From assembly GCA_021300535.1 (NCBI GenBank), contig JAJTED010000005.1, positions 1 through 38,175 on the forward strand: a stretch of DNA of 38,175 bases, in the 5' to 3' direction. A program made the translations under genes and the position numbers. This stretch comes from Planctomycetaceae bacterium. Lineage in GTDB: Bacteria > Planctomycetota > Planctomycetia > Pirellulales > UBA1268. Every line of letters starts with the position of its first letter. Within the stretch, counting starts at the first letter, position 1. Of this stretch, positions 9,902-18,300 are shown piece after piece. The notes below the pieces were generated by a model, which saw nothing but the letters and a program-made list of their open reading frames with translations, was not told the DNA's origin and did no database searches.

Positions 9902-10416
9902 GGCACCATCACCCCGTGTTTTCGCTCCTTGCACCGATCATCGGCCTGATTTCCACCGTCGTCATCCACCTGGCGGCCTGGCGGACCATGCGGCCGCGGA
10001 GCCCGGCGCGGCTCTTGCCGTTCGCGGCCCTTCTGGGAGGAGCGGCTGGCGCCTGGGCTGCCGGCACATGGTTTCCGGGCCCGGCTCCGGCTGAAATGGC
10101 CGCGGCACTCCTCCTGTTCGGCACCGTGGTGGCGAGTTATCTGATATCGTTGCCCGCCTTGGAATCGGAGAGCCCTTCCTCCCTGATCGTGACCTGTGTC
10201 GATAAGCGGGCGGCAGGCGGCGGCGTCAGCAGGGACGATCTGGCCGCCGTCGTCAATGACGAAACGTTTGTCCTCAACCGAGCGCGGGGGCTCGAAGTAG
10301 ATGGGCTCGTCGAGCGAGCCGATGGACGACTCCGGATCACGGCCCGCGGCAGAAAGTTCCTCCAGGGATTCCTGTTCTATCACCATCTGGTAGGGCGGCG
10401 GGGCCTGGCTGGCTGA
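9898..10416 (+). CDS. Small membrane protein with C-terminal winged-helix-like domain (1 of 2)
   Basis: I do not recognise a named family. The protein (172 residues from GTG 9898, 166 from GTG 9916) shows three hydrophobic segments (about 8-30, 38-58 and 64-86) and then a soluble tail of about 85 residues. In the tail VSRDDLAAVVNDETFVL could be a helix-turn-helix, and LVERADGRLRITARGRKFL resembles the wing of MarR/PadR-like domains. GTG 9898 is chosen because it overlaps the previous stop as GTGA, the same arrangement used at 10944; no strong ribosome site favours 9916. The next gene encodes a protein of the same plan. The domain may bind DNA from the membrane or act as a protein-interaction module for the glycosyltransferase that follows. 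Confidence 0.72.
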   Translation: MRHHHPVFSLLAPIIGLISTVVIHLAAWRTMRPRSPARLLPFAALLGGAAGAWAAGTWFPGPAPAEMAAALLLFGTVVASYLISLPALESESPSSLIVTCVDKRAAGGGVSRDDLAAVVNDETFVLNRARGLEVDGLVERADGRLRITARGRKFLQGFLFYHHLVGRRGLAG

Positions 10417-10434
10417 CGGAAGAAGAGCCTCACG

Positions 10435-10947
10435 ATGCCTTCCTGCGACTGGTGCCTCACGGCGATTCCCTGGATCGCCTTCGCCGTCAACGTCGTCGCC
10501 AACGCGGTCCTGCTCCGTACGCGTCTGTGTACGAGCATCGTCCGCAGCCTGGCCTGCAGTTTCGTCCTCGGCTGCGTGGCGATCGTGCTGATGGCGACCT
10601 GCTGGGAGGCGGCGCTGCCCGCCTCCGATCGGGCAGCCCGTCTGGCCGCCGCATTCCTGACGTATGCATCCGCGTCGTACGTGTTCTTCCACCTGGTCCA
10701 CATACCCGAGGCATCCGTTCGCATCAGGATCCTGCAAGAACTCACCACCCGTGGACCACTCAGCGAGCGTGAGATCCTGCGGTTCTACGACGCGGGGACC
10801 ATCCTCGACATCCGCCTCGAGCGGCTCACGCGGAGCGGACAGCTGACGTGCAAGAACGGCCGCTATTTCACCGGCCGCCCGAGAATGCTCTACGTCGCCC
10901 GACTGTTCCGCCTTGCCAAGCGGGTCGCACTGGGGGTGGGAACGTGA
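10435..10947 (+). CDS. Small membrane protein with C-terminal winged-helix-like domain (2 of 2)
   Basis: The product (170 residues) has the same plan as its neighbour: three hydrophobic segments (about 10-27, 36-58 and 68-90) followed by about 75 soluble residues. IRILQELTTRGPLSEREIL looks like the first helices of a winged helix and IRLERLTRSGQLTCKNGRYF like the recognition helix and wing. Sequence identity with the preceding protein is low, so they may be ancient paralogues or partners. GGAAGAAGAG lies about 7 nt before ATG 10435. The stop overlaps the GTG start of the glycosyltransferase by 4 nt (GTGA), so these genes are probably translated together. Function is unknown; a regulatory or scaffold role in glycan assembly is an inference from position. 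Confidence 0.74.
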   Translation: MPSCDWCLTAIPWIAFAVNVVANAVLLRTRLCTSIVRSLACSFVLGCVAIVLMATCWEAALPASDRAARLAAAFLTYASASYVFFHLVHIPEASVRIRILQELTTRGPLSEREILRFYDAGTILDIRLERLTRSGQLTCKNGRYFTGRPRMLYVARLFRLAKRVALGVGT

Positions 10948-11669
10948 TTTCGGTTTTCATTCCGGCATACAACGAGGCCGCCAATCTGGCGGCGACGGTC
11001 GACACTGTCACTGCGGCGGCCATCAAGGCCGGGTGTGCGGGCCCGCAGATCATCATCGTGGACGACGGCAGCCGTGATGCGACCGGTGCGATCGCCGCCG
11101 ACTTCGCCGGTCGCTTGCCGAACGTGACGGTCATCGAGCATGCGACAAACCAAGGACTTGGAGCCGGCTTTCGCGATGCCCTGGCGATCGCGACCCGCGA
11201 CCGGTTTCTCATCGTTCCGGGTGACAACGACATTGCGCCCGACCTACTTTGTGCTCTGTTCCAGAACGCCTATCGGGCCGACATGGTGCTGAGTTATTTC
11301 GTCAACAAGGAGGCGAGGGGAGTCGCAAGAAACGTCATTTCCCTGATCTTCGGCGCGATTTACATGATCACGTTCGGCATCTTCGTTCAGTACATCAACG
11401 GCCCGTGCGTCTACCCCACGGACAGGCTCCGTCGTCTCGATCTGCGAGCGAATCGCTTCAGCATTGTGGTCGAGGCGACGATTAAGCTGCTTTGCTCGGG
11501 TGCCACCTACTACGAGGTCGCGGGGTACATGCAGAACGGGCTCGCGGGCAGCACGTCGCTATCGCTGCGAAACCTCGCCGAGGTGATTAGGTCCTACCTA
11601 CGACTCGTGTACGAGATCAAGGTCTCACACCGCAAGGAGTTCGCGAAGCGGCCATGCCGCGTGATGTGA
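10944..11669 (+). CDS. Glycosyltransferase family 2
   Basis: The 241-residue protein starts VISVFIPAYNEAANL, the classical GT-A opening, with DDGSRDATG at about 41-49 for nucleotide-sugar binding. The metal-binding position reads PGDND rather than DxD, an uncommon but tolerated variant. A hydrophobic stretch (ISLIFGAIYMITFGIFVQYI) near residues 135-155 suggests membrane contact, as in enzymes acting on polyprenyl-phosphate carriers. GTG 10944 is decided by the GTGA overlap with the preceding gene, by GGGGGTGGG upstream and by the domain start. An ATG further upstream at 10848 lies inside the previous gene and adds no homology. It ends the plus-strand operon and faces the alcohol dehydrogenase gene with only 4 nt between stop codons. 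Confidence 0.88.
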   Translation: MISVFIPAYNEAANLAATVDTVTAAAIKAGCAGPQIIIVDDGSRDATGAIAADFAGRLPNVTVIEHATNQGLGAGFRDALAIATRDRFLIVPGDNDIAPDLLCALFQNAYRADMVLSYFVNKEARGVARNVISLIFGAIYMITFGIFVQYINGPCVYPTDRLRRLDLRANRFSIVVEATIKLLCSGATYYEVAGYMQNGLAGSTSLSLRNLAEVIRSYLRLVYEIKVSHRKEFAKRPCRVM

Positions 11670-11673
11670 GCCG

Positions 11674-12729
11674 TCAAACCGATTCTGGGGCGACGACGAG
11701 GAGCGGCCGCATCGCCCTACGCGCCTCCAGGTCGGCCAGGGCCCGGTTCACTTCGGCGAGCGGGTACCTGTCGCGTACGAGGGATGCGAAGGGCAGCCCG
11801 CGATCAACGCACAAATCCGCCAGGAGCGGAATGTCCCTGTCGGGCTCGCAGCCGCCGCCCCAACTGCCCTCGATCCGACGGCCGCGAATCAGGGCGTGCG
11901 GATCCAGGCAGATCCGTTTCCCGGCGGGCGGATGCGAGGCGAACACGCAGCGGCCGCCGTCGTCGCGGACCGACTCGAAGGCACGCTCGATAGTCGCGGT
12001 GGCGCCCGCTGCATCGACGGCGTAGTCGGCACCACGTCCGGCCGTGAGGCCGCGAATCGCCTTGACCGGCTCCTGACGGGATGCATCGAGGACGTGTGTC
12101 GCCCCGAAATCACGTGCCAACGCAAGTTTGCCGGGCTCCACGTCGACGGCGATCAGCCGCCCCAGACCACACCGACTCGCAGCCGCCAGCGCGCAGATGC
12201 CCACGCCACCCAGTCCGTAGACCACCAGCGTTTTTCCGGGCTCCGGCTTGAGGGTGTTCATGATGACGCCGGCGCCCGTCGGCAACGCGCACCCGAAGAG
12301 TACGCCCAAGTCCATCGGAACACCAGCCGGCAGTCTCACCACCCGATTCTCCGAAACAACGGCCAACTCGTTGAAGGTCGTCACCGGGCCGGCATTGACG
12401 ATGCGTCCGTTCCATCCATACCGGCCACCACTGACGTCCGCGCCTGCGCCCTTGATCCAGGTGAGCACCACCCTGTCGCCCGGCGCGACCTTCGTCACTC
12501 CGGGGCCGATCGACCGGACGATTCCCGTCCCCTCGTGACCGAGCAGATGCGGCACGTGGCGATCCTCGCCGCGCAGTCCGCGGGCCTCCATAAGTTGGCT
12601 GTGGCAGACCCCGCTGAATACCACCTTCACACACACCTGGCCATGCAGCGGCTCTGGAGTCTCGAGATCTGCCGTGATCTCGAGGTCGCTTCCCGGCCGT
12701 GTGAGCACGACACCCTGCACGTCACTCAC
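11674..12729 (-). CDS. Zinc-dependent alcohol dehydrogenase (MDR superfamily)
   Basis: This 351-residue protein belongs to the medium-chain dehydrogenases. The catalytic zinc ligands are visible as C42 (SGVCHSQ), H65-E66 (GHEGTG) and C147 (FGCALPTGAG), and the nucleotide site as GLGGVG at 172-177 followed by an Asp, favouring NAD over NADP. The lobe that in classical alcohol dehydrogenases carries four structural-zinc cysteines (here about residues 91-113) has no cysteine, so structural zinc is probably absent. It would interconvert an alcohol and an aldehyde or ketone; the substrate is not evident. It is the last gene of a seven-gene minus-strand operon and overlaps the thiamine-enzyme gene before it by 8 nt, so it probably acts on the product of that enzyme or in the same pathway. 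Confidence 0.9.
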   Translation of the reverse strand: MSDVQGVVLTRPGSDLEITADLETPEPLHGQVCVKVVFSGVCHSQLMEARGLRGEDRHVPHLLGHEGTGIVRSIGPGVTKVAPGDRVVLTWIKGAGADVSGGRYGWNGRIVNAGPVTTFNELAVVSENRVVRLPAGVPMDLGVLFGCALPTGAGVIMNTLKPEPGKTLVVYGLGGVGICALAAASRCGLGRLIAVDVEPGKLALARDFGATHVLDASRQEPVKAIRGLTAGRGADYAVDAAGATATIERAFESVRDDGGRCVFASHPPAGKRICLDPHALIRGRRIEGSWGGGCEPDRDIPLLADLCVDRGLPFASLVRDRYPLAEVNRALADLEARRAMRPLLVVAPESV

Positions 12730-14509
12730 CCCGCAGCGAGACGTCGAGTGGCTTCACCAGCATGTTCCGCAGGAACACGTCGCGACTCAACAACGGCCCA
12801 GCGTCTTCGATCGGCCGTCCGTAGACGACCTGCGGAATGACGCGTTCCGCCGGGTCGAGGCACAGATCGACCAGAAACGGCCCGTCGTGGGCCAGGGCCC
12901 GGGCGATCCCCTCGGGCATGCTCGCGCTGTCGGCGATCCGGGTGGCGGGTATGCCGTGGGCTCGCGCCACCTGGACGAAGTCTGGAAACGACAGCCCGCC
13001 GTCCTTCGAGGATGCGTGGTAGCGGGAGCCGAGCCATTGATCCTGCGTCTGCTGGATCATGCTGTAGCCGCGGTTGTTGAAGACGATGACCTTGACGGGC
13101 AGGGCATGGTGCATGATGGTCGCCAACTCCTGGATGTTCATCATCAGCCCGCCGTCGCCAATCAGGCACAGCACCGGCGCACGATCGAGCGCGAGGCTGG
13201 CGCCGATCGCCCCGGGGAGTGCGTAGCCCATGGGGGTGTTATTGAGCGCACTGAAAATCCGCTGACCCGGCCGCGGATCCCAGGCCTGCATGAACCAGGC
13301 GATCGCGCAGCCCGTGTCGATGACGACGGTGGCATCGCCGGCAGCGGCCCGCGAAAGGGTCTTGATGGCCGCGTAGGGGTTCGGCGTGGGCTGGTCGAAG
13401 TTGGCGGCAGGGCAGATTTCGAATTCCCTCCGCCAGTCGGCAATCTGCCGTCGCCACGGCGAGATATCGGGCATCTCCGCTTGCGGCAGTTCGGCCGACA
13501 GAGCGTGGAGAAAGTCACCGGCATCCGCCTCGACGGGAACATCGACCGTCATTCCGAACTTCGGGAACTTGTCGAGTTCAGTGCGGTCGATGTCGACGAC
13601 GATTTTCCGAGCCTCCCGGGCGAAACTACTCAGCGGGCTGCCCGTCTCGTGGGTATCAAGTCTGGTTCCGATGGCGAGGATGCAATCGGCGTTCTGGACC
13701 GCGAAGTTGCCGTACCGCGTCCCATGCAGCCCGAACGTGCCGACGAAATTGTCCGGCGTCTGGGCTACGAGATCGATGGCGCCCCAGGTCGGTACGACCG
13801 GCAGCCCGCTCCGCTGCAGGAAGTTCACCGCATCCGCGGCGGCGTTCGCGAGACGGACGCCCCAGCCGAGAATCACGATCGGCCGGCGGGCGCTCCGCAG
13901 CAGCGCGACCGCCCTCCTCGCCTGGGTCGCATGGCGGTAGGGCGATGCCGTTGGTGGTGGCGACGGGTAACGCTCGAGCGTCGCCGGATCGACTTCGCGC
14001 CGCTGGAGGTCGTCCGGAATATCGACCAGCACCGGCCCCGGCCGCCCCGAAGTGGCGATGGCCACCGCTTTCTCGAGTTCGTAGCGGATCCTCAAGGGAT
14101 CCTCTACCAGCACGGCGTACTTGGTCACTGGACGACACATGCCGACGATGTCAGTCTCCTGGAAACCGAACTGCCTGACACCGGTGTCCCGCTTGAGGCG
14201 AAACGTCGCGACCTGACCGGTGAGGAACAACACCGGCACGGAGTCGTAGTAGGCGCAACAAACGCCGGTGATGAGGTTGGTCGCGCCCGGCCCACTCGTC
14301 GTGACAGCCACGCCGGGCCGCCCGGTGACCCGGGAGTAGGCGTCCGCGGCCATCGCTGCCGCCTGCTCGTGATGCGGGCAGACGTAGGCGATGTCGTTGC
14401 GGGCGGCGATTGAGTCGATGAGGTGCAAGCAGGCGCCGCCGGCGATGGCGAACGCGTGGCGGATGCCCTGCTGGGCGAGGAACTCGGCGACGTAGTCGGA
14501 AAGCTTCAT
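12722..14509 (-). CDS. Thiamine-diphosphate enzyme, acetolactate-synthase-like large subunit
   Basis: The 595-residue protein has the three-domain plan of the acetohydroxyacid synthase and pyruvate oxidase family. The N-terminal domain has HHEQAA with the cofactor-activating Glu (E48); the middle domain follows from about 190; the C-terminal domain has GDGGLMMNIQEL near 450 with the Mg/thiamine-diphosphate motif GDG...N and NNRGYSMIQQTQ. Known relatives condense pyruvate-derived acyl units with a second carbonyl or oxidise/decarboxylate 2-oxoacids. No small regulatory subunit (ilvN) and no ilvC lie nearby, which argues against valine/isoleucine synthesis. Within a glycan locus it may add a carbon branch to a keto-sugar, as the flavoenzyme YerE does in yersiniose A synthesis, but this is inference. 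It is coupled to the alcohol dehydrogenase gene. Confidence 0.88.
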   Translation of the reverse strand: MKLSDYVAEFLAQQGIRHAFAIAGGACLHLIDSIAARNDIAYVCPHHEQAAAMAADAYSRVTGRPGVAVTTSGPGATNLITGVCCAYYDSVPVLFLTGQVATFRLKRDTGVRQFGFQETDIVGMCRPVTKYAVLVEDPLRIRYELEKAVAIATSGRPGPVLVDIPDDLQRREVDPATLERYPSPPPTASPYRHATQARRAVALLRSARRPIVILGWGVRLANAAADAVNFLQRSGLPVVPTWGAIDLVAQTPDNFVGTFGLHGTRYGNFAVQNADCILAIGTRLDTHETGSPLSSFAREARKIVVDIDRTELDKFPKFGMTVDVPVEADAGDFLHALSAELPQAEMPDISPWRRQIADWRREFEICPAANFDQPTPNPYAAIKTLSRAAAGDATVVIDTGCAIAWFMQAWDPRPGQRIFSALNNTPMGYALPGAIGASLALDRAPVLCLIGDGGLMMNIQELATIMHHALPVKVIVFNNRGYSMIQQTQDQWLGSRYHASSKDGGLSFPDFVQVARAHGIPATRIADSASMPEGIARALAHDGPFLVDLCLDPAERVIPQVVYGRPIEDAGPLLSRDVFLRNMLVKPLDVSLRGE

Positions 14510-14546
14510 GCGACGATTCCCGGACGCCGGCCTCGCCTGCGTACGA

Positions 14547-15362
14547 TCACAGTGGGTTCCTCCTTCGCAGTTTGCAGAGATTTTCGTCGGCTTTCAATCG
14601 TGATGGGAAATCAGCCGCTCCCCACGGATCGTGCACCACCGAGAAGTTGCGGCCTCCGGCGACCTCTCGCCCCGCGTCGATTCCCCAACGCACGCATTGA
14701 TAGATGGTGTCGTGGGTCGTTCCGGACTCACCCGATTCCAGAAACCTTCGCGTCCGCTCGAGATTCTCACCGGCTTGGGTACCGCTCGCCAGCGTCTCTT
14801 CATGGATTCTGGTTCGCACCCAGCCCGGCCCCACGATGAACGCATTGAGGTCGGTGCACTCGTCGTCGAGCAGCTCGCAGGCCTTGATGAGGCCTATCTT
14901 GGACAGGCAGTAGGCGGAGTAGTTACGAAACGGGCCGTTCGTGCCGCCACCGGCCAGGAACACGACGTGTGCGATCCCGCCGGGACGGCGTTGTGGGTAG
15001 AGTCGATGGACCAGCTCCAATTGCGACACCAGATTGACACGCAATCCACGCTCCCAATCCGCGAACGGCGTGTCCATGAATGCCCCGACGGGCAACATGG
15101 TGCCGACCGCCGAGACGAACACGTCCCACTGGCGGCCAGTCCTCGCATATCGATCGGCGACCTCGCTGGCGGTCCCGGGAATGGCGAAGTCGCAGGTGAC
15201 GAAGAACGGGTCCGCGGAAGTCGGCACTCCCGCCAGATCTGGCCGCACGTGGCGATAGGTGCCGCCCACGCGCCACCCGTCGGCCGCGAAGTTCCGCAAC
15301 AGGGCATTGCCGATCTCGGCATTGGCACCGGCGATGAAGACCTCAGGCGGGTGGTTCACCAC
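14547..15362 (-). CDS. Short-chain dehydrogenase/reductase (classical-like SDR)
   Basis: The product (271 residues) shows the coenzyme loop FIAGANAEIGNALL, an Asn in RVNLVSQLEL and the catalytic pair in YCLSK. The Ser normally about 13 residues before the Tyr is not there: the loop reads FLAGGGTNGP, so a Thr or a glycine-rich loop must take its role, or the enzyme has a changed activity. SDRs with a GGG loop of this type do occur in polysaccharide clusters. It probably reduces or oxidises a hydroxyl or keto group on a sugar or acyl precursor. Its start overlaps the end of the FkbM gene by 7 nt; a 37-nt gap separates it from the thiamine enzyme downstream. The C-terminal tail is basic and not obviously part of the fold. 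Confidence 0.82.
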   Translation of the reverse strand: MVNHPPEVFIAGANAEIGNALLRNFAADGWRVGGTYRHVRPDLAGVPTSADPFFVTCDFAIPGTASEVADRYARTGRQWDVFVSAVGTMLPVGAFMDTPFADWERGLRVNLVSQLELVHRLYPQRRPGGIAHVVFLAGGGTNGPFRNYSAYCLSKIGLIKACELLDDECTDLNAFIVGPGWVRTRIHEETLASGTQAGENLERTRRFLESGESGTTHDTIYQCVRWGIDAGREVAGGRNFSVVHDPWGAADFPSRLKADENLCKLRRRNPL

Positions 15363-16231
15363 GGCATGCTCTCGCGCGTCGTGATGAAGAGCGAGCCGTC
15401 ACGGTAGGACCGGGGCATGTCCGCCATGGAATCGACGCGGCGCCAACCGCGCTGCTGCGCGAACATGTTCAAACCAAGCCCCGTCATGTGCCGATGGACG
15501 GCGGCGGCATTCTCGGGGCTGCCGATCTCCACGATTGCCTCGGTGCTGGCCCAGTGCCGCGACGTCGTGGCGCAGAGGATGTCAGCCTCGTGCCCTTCGG
15601 CATCAAGCTTCATGAAGTCGACGTCCGCCAGGAGCTCGTCGATCGCGACGGTCTTGACGACCAGTCGCTCGAGTTCCCCGTAAGGCTGCTTCTTGGCACC
15701 GGCGACGTGGCTGCCCGTCGTGTTGCCCAGCACGCGGACGAACTCCGTGTTGCCCGTTCGCGAGGAAACGGCTGCCTCGTGCACCTTCACCGTCCGGCAG
15801 TCGTTCGCGGCTAGTGTGCCGCGAAGCACGTCGCACGTTAGGGGATCGGGTTCGAAGCAGTTGACTGAGAAACCACACCGCGAAAGCAGCAGCGAATGAA
15901 GGCCGATGTTCGCCCCGACGTCCAGCACCCTGCGATAGCGGCCGCGTTGCCGCAGGTAAAATCCGAAAATCAACAGTTCGTCCAGACCGAACAGGTCGAG
16001 CGACGTGATCGCACCCATGCGGCGAAACGGAAAGACGATGCTGCCGAAGTCGCCGAACTCGACCGCCAGCGGCTCCGCCGAGGAAAACGCCCGGGCAACG
16101 GCATGACGCGCCACACTGTCAAGAAACCGGTACGTCGGTGTCCCCGGTGCGTGCATTACCGACATGTCTGGCAGCGCCGCGAGCATTGAACCGAGCATCT
16201 CTGCAGCTTCTCCCAAGCCTTCAGTTGTCAT
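15356..16231 (-). CDS. FkbM family SAM-dependent methyltransferase
   Basis: The protein (291 residues) has the class I methyltransferase core starting at about residue 101 with VLDVGANIGLHSLLLS (SAM-binding loop), FEPDP in the acidic loop, and DFMKLDAEGHEADIL, the signature that identifies FkbM-type O-methyltransferases. Members methylate hydroxyl groups on sugars and polyketides and are frequent in exopolysaccharide and O-antigen loci. The N-terminal 100 residues are variable and probably contact the substrate. It lies 12 nt downstream of E1-beta and overlaps the SDR gene, so it is part of the operon. It probably methylates the sugar or side group assembled by the surrounding enzymes. Confidence 0.88.
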   Translation of the reverse strand: MTTEGLGEAAEMLGSMLAALPDMSVMHAPGTPTYRFLDSVARHAVARAFSSAEPLAVEFGDFGSIVFPFRRMGAITSLDLFGLDELLIFGFYLRQRGRYRRVLDVGANIGLHSLLLSRCGFSVNCFEPDPLTCDVLRGTLAANDCRTVKVHEAAVSSRTGNTEFVRVLGNTTGSHVAGAKKQPYGELERLVVKTVAIDELLADVDFMKLDAEGHEADILCATTSRHWASTEAIVEIGSPENAAAVHRHMTGLGLNMFAQQRGWRRVDSMADMPRSYRDGSLFITTRESMPW

Positions 16232-16243
16232 CGCGTGGCCTCC

Positions 16244-17305
16244 TCAAAACGGCCCCTTGAACCATTCGCCGGGCACGTCGTGGGGCGACGTCCGTGAGGC
16301 GACGATGTCCTCCACGTCAATGGTGCGGCCGAGCATCGAGGCCGCGGCCGCCGCGATGTGTTCGGCGCGGGGGTAGAAGTTCGCGGTCAGGGCCGGGCTC
16401 GTGGGCACCGGAAAATCCGGCATCGCGAGCCGGCGGGGCGGTGCCTTGAGCCGATCGAAACACTCGCTCGCCGCAGTCGCCACGATTTCAGCAGCCACCG
16501 AGCACGTCGGACTCGCGGTGTCGACGGCAAGCAGACGGCCTGTTTTGCGGATTGATCCGAGAACGGTCTCCCAGTCCAGCGGACGCACCGTCCGCAGGTC
16601 GATCACGTCCGCCGACAGTCCCGCTTTCCTGAGGCACGGCAGTGCATGAAGCGCCTCGAGCGTCATGGAGGACATCGTGACGATCGTCAGATCGTCACCG
16701 TCGGCCACGCGGTTCGCCTTGCCGATGGGGACCCGGTAATCCCCCTCCGGAACGTCGCCCTGCATCTGGTGCAACCAGCGGTGCTCCAGGTAGAGCACGG
16801 GATTGTCGTCGAACAGCGCCGACAGCAGCAGCCCCTTGGCGTCCGCTGGCGAGGCCGGCATCACGACCTTCAGCCCGGGGATGTGGGCGAACCACGACTG
16901 CAGGTTCTGGGAGTGCGTCGGGCCCTGTCCCCAGCCGCGGCCCAGGATGAGCCGCACCACCAGCCGCACCGGCGTCGACTGTCCGCCGAACATGTACCGC
17001 CACTTGGCGGCGTTGTTCACGATCTGATCGAGCGCGAGAAGGAAGAAATCCAGCCGCTGATGCGTCATCAGGCAGCGCGCCCCGTCGAGGGATGCACCAA
17101 TCGCCACACCCGTCATGCCGGCTTCCGACGTCGGCATGTCGAACACGCGGGCGGGGCCGAAGCGTTCCAGCAGGCCGGCCGTGGTGCCGAACACTCGCTT
17201 CGGGTCGTCGACACCCAGACCGAAGCACAGCACCCGTTCGTCGATTTCCATCGCGATCGCGGTGGCTTCGGCGATCGCCTCGGCATAGGTCCGCACTCGG
17301 CTCAC
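16244..17305 (-). CDS. 2-oxoacid dehydrogenase E1 component, beta subunit (transketolase C-terminal type)
   Basis: The 353-residue protein matches the pyruvate/acetoin dehydrogenase E1-beta family: an N-terminal pyrimidine-binding domain with MPTSEAGMTGVAIGASLDG, the WRYMFGG and GRGWGQGPTHSQ segments typical of E1-beta (the His of GPTHSQ included), and the C-terminal transketolase domain (LTIVTMSSMTLEAL). It pairs with the E1-alpha gene just upstream, whose end it overlaps by 4 nt. E1 forms an alpha2-beta2 enzyme that decarboxylates a 2-oxoacid on thiamine diphosphate. No lipoyl E2 or E3 gene occurs in the window, so the acyl unit may go to another acceptor, as discussed for sugar or natural-product loci. 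Confidence 0.9.
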   Translation of the reverse strand: MSRVRTYAEAIAEATAIAMEIDERVLCFGLGVDDPKRVFGTTAGLLERFGPARVFDMPTSEAGMTGVAIGASLDGARCLMTHQRLDFFLLALDQIVNNAAKWRYMFGGQSTPVRLVVRLILGRGWGQGPTHSQNLQSWFAHIPGLKVVMPASPADAKGLLLSALFDDNPVLYLEHRWLHQMQGDVPEGDYRVPIGKANRVADGDDLTIVTMSSMTLEALHALPCLRKAGLSADVIDLRTVRPLDWETVLGSIRKTGRLLAVDTASPTCSVAAEIVATAASECFDRLKAPPRRLAMPDFPVPTSPALTANFYPRAEHIAAAAASMLGRTIDVEDIVASRTSPHDVPGEWFKGPF

Positions 17306-18300
17306 GTGCCGTCCTCCCCCGCGTACAAATCGCAGTAGGCTTCGGCCGCATCGGGAAACGCGGAATGCTCCGCGAAGGCGAAGGCGTCCGCGACCTCGGC
17401 TGCGATCTCCGCCCGCATGTCCCGGACGGCCTCGGACGTGACCGTGCCCAAGTCCAGCAGCCGTCGCTCGTAGGCCTCGACCGGATCAGCCGCCCGCCAG
17501 CGGAGAAACTCCGCCTCCGTGCGATACCCGATGTCATTGTCGAAGTTGGGTCCGCAATGCTCGCGATAACGGTACGTGGTGAACTCGACGAAGGCCGGCC
17601 CGCTTCCCGAGCGGATCGAGTCCAGTGCATCGACGGTCGTCCGGTAGACCAGTTCCGGGTCGTTGCCGTCCCCGTGCATCGCCCTCACCCCCAGCCCGGA
17701 GACCATCTCGTGGATTTGCCGGCCTTCAGGCTGCCGCACGCGGAGTGGCGAGTAGACGGAGTAGAAGTTGTTCTCGCAGACGTACAACACGGGCAGCCGG
17801 CGGACGGCAGCGAAATTGACCGCTTCGAAGAACACCCCCTCCTCGACCGCCGCATCGCCGAAAAACACGCACGCGACCTGCTTCGTGTTGCGGAGCGACA
17901 GCGACAGGCCGAGGCCGGTGCCGACGGGGATGGTGCCGGCGACGATCGCCGTGCTGCCCTTGAAGCCCACCGTCTCGTCGATCAGGTGCATGGAACCGCC
18001 CTTGCCGCGGCTGCAGCCGGTGCGCTTTCCGTAGATTTCGGCGAGCAGCCGCGGCATCGAGCCGCCCTTGGCGAGATAATGGGTGTGCGCCCGATGGCCG
18101 CTCACCGCGAGGTCGCCCGGTTCCAGGGCCAGCCCCACGGCGGCACTCACGGCCTCCTGCCCGACGGACAAATGCACCGGGCACCGCATCTTCTGCTCTG
18201 GGTAGCGCTCGGCGATCGCCTCCTCAAAGCAGCGCAGCCGCAGCATCGAACGCAGCAGGGCGACACGGGGCGGCTCATGGCCTGCCGCACGGATGGTCAT
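17302..18300 (-). CDS. 2-oxoacid dehydrogenase E1 component, alpha subunit
   Basis: The protein (332 residues) carries the E1-alpha pattern: CPVHLSVGQEAVSAAVGLAL, GHRAHTHYLAKGG, the basic loop RTGCSRGKGGSMHL, and the thiamine-diphosphate motif GDAAVEEGVFFEAVNFA ending in NN. The closest named groups are pyruvate and acetoin dehydrogenase E1-alpha. ATG 18300 is in frame with the homology and overlaps the preceding methyltransferase stop as ATGA (18297-18300). Together with E1-beta it would decarboxylate a 2-oxoacid and carry the acyl group on the cofactor. Lack of E2/E3, and the presence of methyltransferases and an acetolactate-synthase-like enzyme in the same operon, point to a biosynthetic rather than a respiratory role. 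Confidence 0.9.
   Translation of the reverse strand: MTIRAAGHEPPRVALLRSMLRLRCFEEAIAERYPEQKMRCPVHLSVGQEAVSAAVGLALEPGDLAVSGHRAHTHYLAKGGSMPRLLAEIYGKRTGCSRGKGGSMHLIDETVGFKGSTAIVAGTIPVGTGLGLSLSLRNTKQVACVFFGDAAVEEGVFFEAVNFAAVRRLPVLYVCENNFYSVYSPLRVRQPEGRQIHEMVSGLGVRAMHGDGNDPELVYRTTVDALDSIRSGSGPAFVEFTTYRYREHCGPNFDNDIGYRTEAEFLRWRAADPVEAYERRLLDLGTVTSEAVRDMRAEIAAEVADAFAFAEHSAFPDAAEAYCDLYAGEDGT

Noticed and set aside
12674..14413. 579-codon plus-strand open frame opposite the acetolactate-synthase-like gene
   Set aside because: Shadow frame with no domain; the minus strand carries the full thiamine-enzyme signature set.
12722..14509. ilvB for branched-chain amino acid synthesis
   Set aside because: No ilvN, ilvC or ilvD nearby and the gene is embedded in a glycan operon; the family alone does not prove acetolactate synthesis.
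17302..18300. Complete pyruvate or acetoin dehydrogenase operon
   Set aside because: No E2 (lipoyl acyltransferase) or E3 (dihydrolipoamide dehydrogenase) gene is present on either side.
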